Shown: one piece after another, positions 58,125-64,000 of the stretch
Numbering within the stretch: the stretch's first letter is position 1
Layout of the letters: each line of letters starts with the position of its first letter
Assembly (NCBI GenBank): GCA_900074725.1
Contig: LT598459.1
Coordinates: 1,064,467 to 1,128,466, forward strand
Reading direction: 5' to 3'
Length of the DNA: 64,000 bases
Source of the DNA: Lachancea dasiensis
Taxonomy: Eukaryota > Ascomycota > Saccharomycetes > Saccharomycetales > Saccharomycetaceae
Made by a program: the position numbers and the translations under genes
The notes under the pieces: model-generated
What the model saw: only the letters and a program-made list of their open reading frames with translations
The model's database searches: none
Told to the model about the DNA's origin: nothing

Positions 58125-59534
58125 ATGAGTGGCCAAAAAGATCGAATTGGATTGAGTGAAATAAGAATAGACACAGATTATGCAAACGATGGAAATAGCG
58201 CACCTGTGGGCGAAGCTGTTAAGCGATTAGAATTCCAACGAGAAGAGGTACAAAAGTTGATTCCTACTGCTGATACAGAAGTACAAAAGGGATTGGAAAT
58301 TGCTGGTATCAGCAGCAATGAGTTTGGAAAAACACCCAGGGTGCGTAGAGAGAAATTGATTGAGTTAGCCTTCCAAAATCCTAGTTTGAAAGATGCGTTG
58401 GTTCGAGCTGCAGAGGTCAATGAGCAGGAAAGCGAGAGCGAGGGGGAAGATGACGACGGCGATGAGGAGTTTTACACACCGGCTTCCGAACCTTTGATTA
58501 AGGCCAGGCGGTTTTTGGTGCGGGATTCGCTGGCCCGAGCTCGACAAAGACTACAGGTCGAACGCAGCGCCTTCCACTTGCACAATACGAGAGAAATTAT
58601 TGAAAAGAGACGTTTATTGAACAGATCACTGGCGACTTTCGAACTTGAAGGATCTCAAATAGTTGCGGCAAGGCCCGTGTCGCGAGTACGATTATCTCCG
58701 GACCAGAAACTGGCTGTCTGTGGAAGTTGGAAGGGAGACCTGCAGGTCCTGGACCCAGGCACTTTGGGGATCATAAATAGCATTGAAAATGCTCACCAGG
58801 GCAAGGTAGGGGGACTGTCGTGGAACTCGAATTCGCAGCTTGTGGCCTCGGGAGGCGGGGACAACAAAGTTAAGGTATGGCAACCAAAATCTCAAGTGGC
58901 TTCAGCCCAGTTTGATGGCCACGAAGCTCGTGTTGTCGATGTTAAATTCCATCCAAGTGATAGGTACTTGGCAAGTGCCTCTTTCGATATGACATGGAGA
59001 CTGTGGGACGTAGAAACACAAGTAGAGCTGCAGTTGCAGGAGGGCCATGCAAAGGAAGTATACAGCCTAGACTTCCAATGTGACGGGTCTTTACTTTGTA
59101 GTGCAGGATTGGATTCAATTGCCAGGGTTTGGGACCTGCGATCTGGCCAATCTCTCATGACTCTTGAGGGCCATGCAAAGCCAATATACGCCGTCAGCTG
59201 GTCGCCTAATGGCCACCACCTAGCCACAGGTAGCGGTGATGGCACGGTGAAAGTGTGGGACATTCGAAACTCAAGTACACCTGCATCCATTATGGGCCAC
59301 AACAATATTGTCAGTGACGTCCAATTCGAGAAAAGCACCGGACAGTGTCTTGTTTCTAGCTCCTACGATACAACTATAGGAGTGTTCGCTGCTGACTCAT
59401 GGATAAAACTGGCATCACTGCGAGGCCACAGCGACAAAATTTTGTCTGTAGACATTGCTCGTGGAGGAACACACCTGTTAAGCTGTGGGTGGGACAGATC
59501 GCTTAAGAAATGGTCTCTAAAAAATGGTCAATAA
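58125..59534 (+). CDS. PRP4: Prp4, WD40 protein of the U4/U6 snRNP
   Basis: A 469-residue homologue of Prp4 (YPR178W, 465 residues), which with Prp3 stabilises U4/U6 in the tri-snRNP of the spliceosome. The N-terminal third holds the Prp4-specific helices (GKTPRVRREKLIELAFQNPS and an acidic stretch of Glu/Asp). The C-terminal two thirds (from about residue 185) form seven WD40 repeats, with units such as ASASFDMTWRLWDVETQ and LATGSGDGTVKVWDIRNS. An AT-rich TATA region lies at 58036-58070. Confidence 0.97.
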   Translation: MSGQKDRIGLSEIRIDTDYANDGNSAPVGEAVKRLEFQREEVQKLIPTADTEVQKGLEIAGISSNEFGKTPRVRREKLIELAFQNPSLKDALVRAAEVNEQESESEGEDDDGDEEFYTPASEPLIKARRFLVRDSLARARQRLQVERSAFHLHNTREIIEKRRLLNRSLATFELEGSQIVAARPVSRVRLSPDQKLAVCGSWKGDLQVLDPGTLGIINSIENAHQGKVGGLSWNSNSQLVASGGGDNKVKVWQPKSQVASAQFDGHEARVVDVKFHPSDRYLASASFDMTWRLWDVETQVELQLQEGHAKEVYSLDFQCDGSLLCSAGLDSIARVWDLRSGQSLMTLEGHAKPIYAVSWSPNGHHLATGSGDGTVKVWDIRNSSTPASIMGHNNIVSDVQFEKSTGQCLVSSSYDTTIGVFAADSWIKLASLRGHSDKILSVDIARGGTHLLSCGWDRSLKKWSLKNGQ

Positions 59535-59570
59535 AAAAATTTGACATGCATCACTATATAGACGTTGAAC

Positions 59571-61502
59571 TCACCTCTTCTGTTTGGTACGTTGGGTTGA
59601 ATTTGTCGAGCGAACCCGGGAGTAAGGTACTTTTTTTAATTGTTCCGTGACAGAGCTCATCTCTTTCTCTACAGAGTTCAATATTGCCCTCTCGTCGTGT
59701 ATTTGAGTCATCAATCTTTGGATCCTCTCTTGCGTCTTAATTGATTGTGATTCGTCTTCAACTAGTTTTCTATCTATTCCTTCTTGCAGCAGCTCAATTT
59801 CTTGCACCAACTCAGCTTCGTCTTTTTTAAAGCCTTTAATGGCATCTTGTGCCCTTTGGACCTCTTCCATCATATATTTGTGTTCGCTCATGTGAGAGTG
59901 TGCCAAGCGCTTCTGTTGTTCAATCGCTTCCTGTATTTCCGTTATCTGCATGAAAAGATCGGCCAACTCCGCATACTCGGGACCCTTTTCTCTAGTAGCC
60001 CGCATGAGTTCTTCAGTTTGCTTTTCTATACGTCGAAGTTCGTGGGTTTTTTCTTCTTCAACGCTAGTCAACCTTGCGGTCTCTTGTATATTGACCGCAT
60101 GATTGGTTGTTTGAGCATGGGCCTTTTGCTTGATATCGTTGTATTCCTGCATGATCACCTCTGCCCGAATAATCTGATTTCCCTCTATACTCTGGAAATG
60201 ATCGAGCTCTGCATTCTGTCTTTCCAAATTACTATATGCTTCTCCTATGGCCTGTATTAATTTGTGTGTAAGTAGACCGCCCGAAAGATGATAATTCAAG
60301 GTTCCGCCATTTTTGGTGGTCGATATCCCTGTGAGCTGGGCTACATCCTGATTGAGCGGATTCGTAGAATAGTCATTTTTCAGCCTCTTCAGTTGGTAAT
60401 AGGAAGAAGTCTCGGAATCTTTGTAAAGCAATGAATTAGGACGCCGACCACGCTTACGGCCGTTGTTTAGCGCCTGAGCCAAAGGATCGTCAAGCTGACT
60501 GTAGCGAACTTCGGTTAGCAAAGACCTCTCAACATCAACTGGAGTGTATGTTTTAATGGGGTAGATATCAGGCAAAGGCCAAGGTATGCTGGGGTCTTCC
60601 AGCCATTCGCGCAAATATCTGAGTCCCTGAGAGTATATTGGTCGCAGGTCCGGCGGCAGCGTTCCAACCACATCCCTTAGTACTACCACCGCAGCAGCAA
60701 CTTTGACTAGATAATCTCGACTTCCTGGTTTCAGAAATCTGCCATGATAAAGCTCGCAATGGTCGATGGAGTTGATCGCGGTGAGCCGTACAATCGGCGC
60801 ACGTTGCCCAATGCCCTCCACGGGTCTATTCTGGGTCAAAATCTGTTGAACATACGGCCTGGCTGTATCTACTGAAGGATCCACACACAGGAGAAGATCG
60901 AAGTGTATCTTAGAATCGATTTTAAACTCGGAGGAGCCGTCGGGGCTCCCATCGGAGGGGAAAAGATGACACGTACATGCGTGTTTGCGTACCTTCTGCT
61001 TGGTCTTGATCGATGTACCAGAATAACGCTTGATGTTGACCCTGTTTCCCAGCAGGAGAGCCTCCAGCAGATCCATCGTACGTCCTGATCGACACACCAG
61101 TGCTGTTTCCGTCTTATAATCCTGAATCAGTCCGACCAGGTCTTTCAAAACAGCAAATTTCCCGCTCGTTTCGGCCAGATGGTTTGGAATGTCCTTGGTG
61201 ATAAGGGACTTGGGCATGCCGTGGTCGATCAGCAAGTACGGATGGGTCGCAACGTACTCGCTATTGAGACACATCGTCTGCATCGAATGCAGTACTACAT
61301 CTGTGTTGTAGTCCTCGGTCTCATAGTATTTCAGAATGTCAGAATAGTGGAGCGACACGATCTGTTCACTCAGTTTTTTCTGATACAGACACATCGGCGT
61401 TGGAAGCCAGTAATCGCCCGATACATCGCCTGAAACACCCATTGTTCGAGCATCTACAATGGCAGGTTCCGGAGCGGTATCCAAGATTTTGAGCAAGTCC
61501 AT
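59571..61502 (-). CDS. HDA3: Hda3 subunit of the Hda1 histone deacetylase complex
   Basis: A 643-residue homologue of Hda3 (YPR179C, 655 residues), a non-catalytic subunit of the Hda1-Hda2-Hda3 deacetylase. The N-terminal two thirds form a helicase-like fold without catalytic motifs (GDYWLPTPMCLYQKKLSEQI, RSGRTMDLLEALLLGNRVNI). The C-terminal part is a coiled coil (about residues 440-620) used for assembly. The open frame extends 25 codons further to a TTG; the ATG at 61502 gives MDLLKILDTAPEPAIVDA, matching MDLLRILDTKP. It is divergent from AOS1 with about 170 bp between the ATGs. Confidence 0.95.
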   Translation of the reverse strand: MDLLKILDTAPEPAIVDARTMGVSGDVSGDYWLPTPMCLYQKKLSEQIVSLHYSDILKYYETEDYNTDVVLHSMQTMCLNSEYVATHPYLLIDHGMPKSLITKDIPNHLAETSGKFAVLKDLVGLIQDYKTETALVCRSGRTMDLLEALLLGNRVNIKRYSGTSIKTKQKVRKHACTCHLFPSDGSPDGSSEFKIDSKIHFDLLLCVDPSVDTARPYVQQILTQNRPVEGIGQRAPIVRLTAINSIDHCELYHGRFLKPGSRDYLVKVAAAVVVLRDVVGTLPPDLRPIYSQGLRYLREWLEDPSIPWPLPDIYPIKTYTPVDVERSLLTEVRYSQLDDPLAQALNNGRKRGRRPNSLLYKDSETSSYYQLKRLKNDYSTNPLNQDVAQLTGISTTKNGGTLNYHLSGGLLTHKLIQAIGEAYSNLERQNAELDHFQSIEGNQIIRAEVIMQEYNDIKQKAHAQTTNHAVNIQETARLTSVEEEKTHELRRIEKQTEELMRATREKGPEYAELADLFMQITEIQEAIEQQKRLAHSHMSEHKYMMEEVQRAQDAIKGFKKDEAELVQEIELLQEGIDRKLVEDESQSIKTQERIQRLMTQIHDERAILNSVEKEMSSVTEQLKKVPYSRVRSTNSTQRTKQKR

Positions 61503-61674
61503 CGCCGTATTCGCTGATGTTATTCTTGAAGCTTGCTTGACACATCGACTTAGAAAGTTGATATTGACATTTAACAACTAGAGATGTCAATTTTCATTAT
61601 CAGTATATTAGCTGGGCATCACCTTCAACTTTATCAGAGACAAATTCAGACGTAAATAAACTAACTTGGCCCTC

Positions 61675-62789
61675 ATGAACTCCGAAAAGTCTCAGTTGAG
61701 CGAAGGTATGTGTTTTCTGGACAATGAGATATTTCTTGGCTTTCAAAACGATCGATTGTAGCGATATATTGACACCTTGAATCAGATGAAATCGCTTTGT
61801 ATGACAGACAGATTCGGCTGTGGGGAATGGCTGCACAAGCCAGAATGCGCAATGCCAAAGTACTTCTGATACACTTGGGGGCACTTGGAGCAGAAATTAC
61901 GAAGAATCTGGTGCTTAGCGGGGTAGGATCGCTGAGTTTGATCGACGACAGTGATGTAAGCAGTCAGGATCTGGACTCGCAGTTCTTTTTGGGAAAAGCA
62001 GAGGTGGGGACCAAGCGTTTGGTTGCTGCAGCCCCGAGAATACAAGATATGAATAGCAGGGTGGAACTGACGATCGATACAGAACATTTTGGCTCAAAGC
62101 CAGATGCTTATTACCAACAGTTCGACCTGGTCATCGGGACAGATCTGACCAGTGCCGAAATCATCAAGATAAATGCTATCACACGGCGCTTCAACCTTCC
62201 ACTGTTTGTGGCGGGGCTCAATGGGCTCTCCGGCTACATATTTGTGGATTTGATCGAATTTGACGCCACGGACGAAAAATTGAAAAGCTCCGTGCCGACA
62301 GCGCTGGGATCTGTCTCACAGAATCGCAGAATAACTGAAGTTGTTGAGCACTACAATGAGGAGCAGAAGAAAACTTTCGAAACTATCGTGACACGAAATA
62401 CTTATACGCCATTCGAGAAAGTGCTCCGTGAGGGAACTTTCAAGGGAAAATTGACAAGGAGACAGCTCAAAAGACTCACAAATGCAGTTCCTTTGACTCT
62501 GGCACTATTTGAATACCCAGATGGCGTTGGAGAAGTGACACCCGCTACCCTGAAGGAAAAGGCTTTGGCGAAATTTGTCCAATTGGGGCTTCCGACCGAT
62601 CAACTTCAGCAAATATATGTCGACCAGTTTGCAGAGCAAGCAGGTCTTGAATTTGCCCCTGTTGCCGCTGTAATTGGTGGAGCGGTAGCTCAGGATGTCA
62701 TTAATATCTTGGGCAAAAAGCAGTCTCCTTTAAACAATTTTGTTGTCTTGGACGGTATCACGCTAGATATGCACATATTCGAGCTGTAG
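61675..62789 (+). CDS. AOS1: Aos1, SUMO-activating enzyme subunit, one short intron
   Basis: Aos1 with Uba2 forms the E1 for Smt3 (SUMO). Exon 1 is 61675-61705 (31 nt), with GTATGT donor at 61706. The 80-bp intron has a weak branch point TATTGAC (61767-61773) and a CAG acceptor ending at 61785. Exon 2 is 61786-62789. Joining gives SEKSQLSEDEIALYDRQIRL, and S. cerevisiae reads VEKLSEDEIALYDRQIRL. Unspliced, the frame has no ATG upstream of YDRQ and meets a stop, so splicing is required. The product is 344 residues (347 in S. cerevisiae), a half-E1 with a Rossmann fold and ending FAPVAAVIGGAVAQDVINIL. Confidence 0.92.
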
Positions 62790-63053
62790 AGTTTTGTAGC
62801 CGGAAGGCGCGTGTAGCCACGTTCTCTTACCTTTGCAAAGCGTTTACATTAAATGTCAATATGTACGTTACTTTTCCTGCTTGAGAAGCTCCATAAGGTA
62901 AACGAGACATGAATTTCTTCAACTCGAGCGAATTACTTTGTTGTAAGACCTAAGCTCACCAGGAGGATCCTCTCGTCGCGTGCCATAAATTATGGAGTTG
63001 AAGTTGATTAGGCGTAGGTGGAAGCACGTGTCGTTCCATTTCACACTGCGATT

Positions 63054-64000
63054 TCATGTCTGACCACTGACCGTCACCTCTTGTAAGTGAACCATGAAGT
63101 TTTGTAATGATACGTCATCTGTCAAAACAATAGTCGAGCCACCTGCAGATTGATCCTGATAGCTATCCGAAGGATTCAATTTAGAGAGCAAGAATCTAGC
63201 TTGCGATCCACCAGCTTCGGTATCAATGAATCTTGGCAATGGGAATCTATCAACCAACAATTCGGCTGCCTCTAGTTTGGGCTCCTCCAATAAGGATTTG
63301 AAGTCAGCATATTGAGGATCATCCTGGTAGCCTGCTTTTCTCCATTGAGCGATTTGTTCACCGTGATAGATGAGAATGTAGAAAAAGGTATCCAACAGTA
63401 AAATCGTATTTGGCTTCACAGAGACGGAATCCAGCAACACCGGTTGAGGTTCCTCCTCCATGAAAAATGCAGTCAGGGTGGGCTGGATCATGATTAGAGA
63501 GTTTGTAGTGTCTTCTCTTGTGAAAATGTGTCTGTAAAATGCTGTTTCGTCCGGAGAGTTATTGAATACACTCAAGAACTGAGATCTTCTCAAATAGTAG
63601 GTGAACTGAGGGTACAAGGAGAAATTTGGAGCCAGTCTGAATGACCTTGGGTCGTCCTTGTTGTAATCAGCGTACTTTTGGCAGAGCTTGATCAAAGTTC
63701 TGTCAATCCATCTTATCACGTCCGCACCGTCGTCAGATTCAGCCTTATGCACGGCGATTCTAGCCATAAGAACAGCAGCAGCTTCTTGATCGAAAGAAGC
63801 AGCAATAGCCGGTGAGCCAAAGGGCAATAGTTGGTTGGCCACAGTGGTCACCCTCACACGATTAGTACCCGAAGCATGTTGATATGTGGTAACAAATTGG
63901 ATATACGCCAGTTTAGGTCTGTCACCACCGATCACGCCCGCGGAGGCAGCCGCGTTATTGGCAATCTCGAAGAACACAGCGTAAGAGTGATGCGGGGTGA
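63054..64000 (-). CDS. SEC23: Sec23, COPII coat GTPase-activating subunit, N-terminus beyond window
   Basis: The C-terminal part (about 315 codons) of Sec23 (YPR181C, 768 residues), the Sar1 GAP of the inner COPII coat at ER exit sites. The frame enters from the right edge as [18 protein letters not shown] and ends at 63054. Visible parts are the helical domain and the gelsolin-like domain ([40 protein letters not shown]). The zinc finger, trunk and arginine finger are in the missing N-terminal portion. It is convergent with AOS1, as in S. cerevisiae. Confidence 0.96.
   Translation of the reverse strand, partial: TPHHSYAVFFEIANNAAASAGVIGGDRPKLAYIQFVTTYQHASGTNRVRVTTVANQLLPFGSPAIAASFDQEAAAVLMARIAVHKAESDDGADVIRWIDRTLIKLCQKYADYNKDDPRSFRLAPNFSLYPQFTYYLRRSQFLSVFNNSPDETAFYRHIFTREDTTNSLIMIQPTLTAFFMEEEPQPVLLDSVSVKPNTILLLDTFFYILIYHGEQIAQWRKAGYQDDPQYADFKSLLEEPKLEAAELLVDRFPLPRFIDTEAGGSQARFLLSKLNPSDSYQDQSAGGSTIVLTDDVSLQNFMVHLQEVTVSGQT

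Overview
This window is nuclear DNA of a budding yeast of the Saccharomycetaceae. Genes are dense, short introns carry a TACTAAC branch point, and every long gene has a recognisable Saccharomyces cerevisiae counterpart. Gene order interleaves the two sister regions that S. cerevisiae kept after its whole-genome duplication (WGD), so the species did not undergo that duplication. A Lachancea-like yeast fits best; this is a genus-level guess, and no species is claimed.

The window is three conserved gene-order blocks. Block A (1-29.9 kb) interleaves YFL041-YFL049 with YLR070-YLR080: FET5 (partial), XYL2, RGR1, LAM6, RFU1, OTU1, BUD20, RPL10, SEC53, FMP32, FMP25, BOS1, SIC1, RGD2, a small Rdx-family gene, EMP47 and SWP82. 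Block B (30.9-43.6 kb) interleaves YOL114-YOL121 with YNL300-YNL302: PTH4, PAP2/TRF5, TOS6, RRI2, a type II peroxiredoxin, an MCH4-like transporter, RPL18 and RPS19. Block C (44.2-64 kb) follows YPR170W-B to YPR181C, with YLR455W (PDP3) interleaved: the V-ATPase f-subunit gene, BSP1, an extra MFS transporter, PDP3, a YPR172W-like gene, VPS4, CSA1, DPB2, BET2, PRP4, HDA3, AOS1 and SEC23 (partial). The B/C junction holds a tRNA-Ile(AAU) gene. The A/B junction is a gene-free kilobase.

Five genes are spliced: RPL18, RPS19, BOS1 (a one-codon first exon), AOS1 (an 80-bp intron near the start) and the YPR170W-B homologue (three exons). Several first ATGs lie inside longer open frames, and starts were chosen by comparison with known family N-termini.

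The genes are mostly housekeeping: secretory traffic (BOS1, SEC23, BET2, EMP47, SEC53), endosomes and ubiquitin (VPS4, RFU1, OTU1), ribosomes (RPL10, RPL18, RPS19, BUD20), chromatin and transcription (RGR1, SWP82, HDA3, PDP3), the cell cycle and replication (SIC1, DPB2, CSA1), and mitochondria (FMP25, FMP32, PTH4). Promoters carry readable motifs: Homol-D beside Rap1 at RPL10 and RPS19, SCB clusters at TOS6, MCB pairs at DPB2/CSA1, and Swi5/Ace2 sites at SIC1.

I found no integrated virus, CRISPR array or clear transposon, and no undescribed multi-gene system. The least explained items are a decayed coding relic at 2025-2561, several gene-free intervals over 1 kb, and local repeats near the peroxiredoxin and RPS19 genes.
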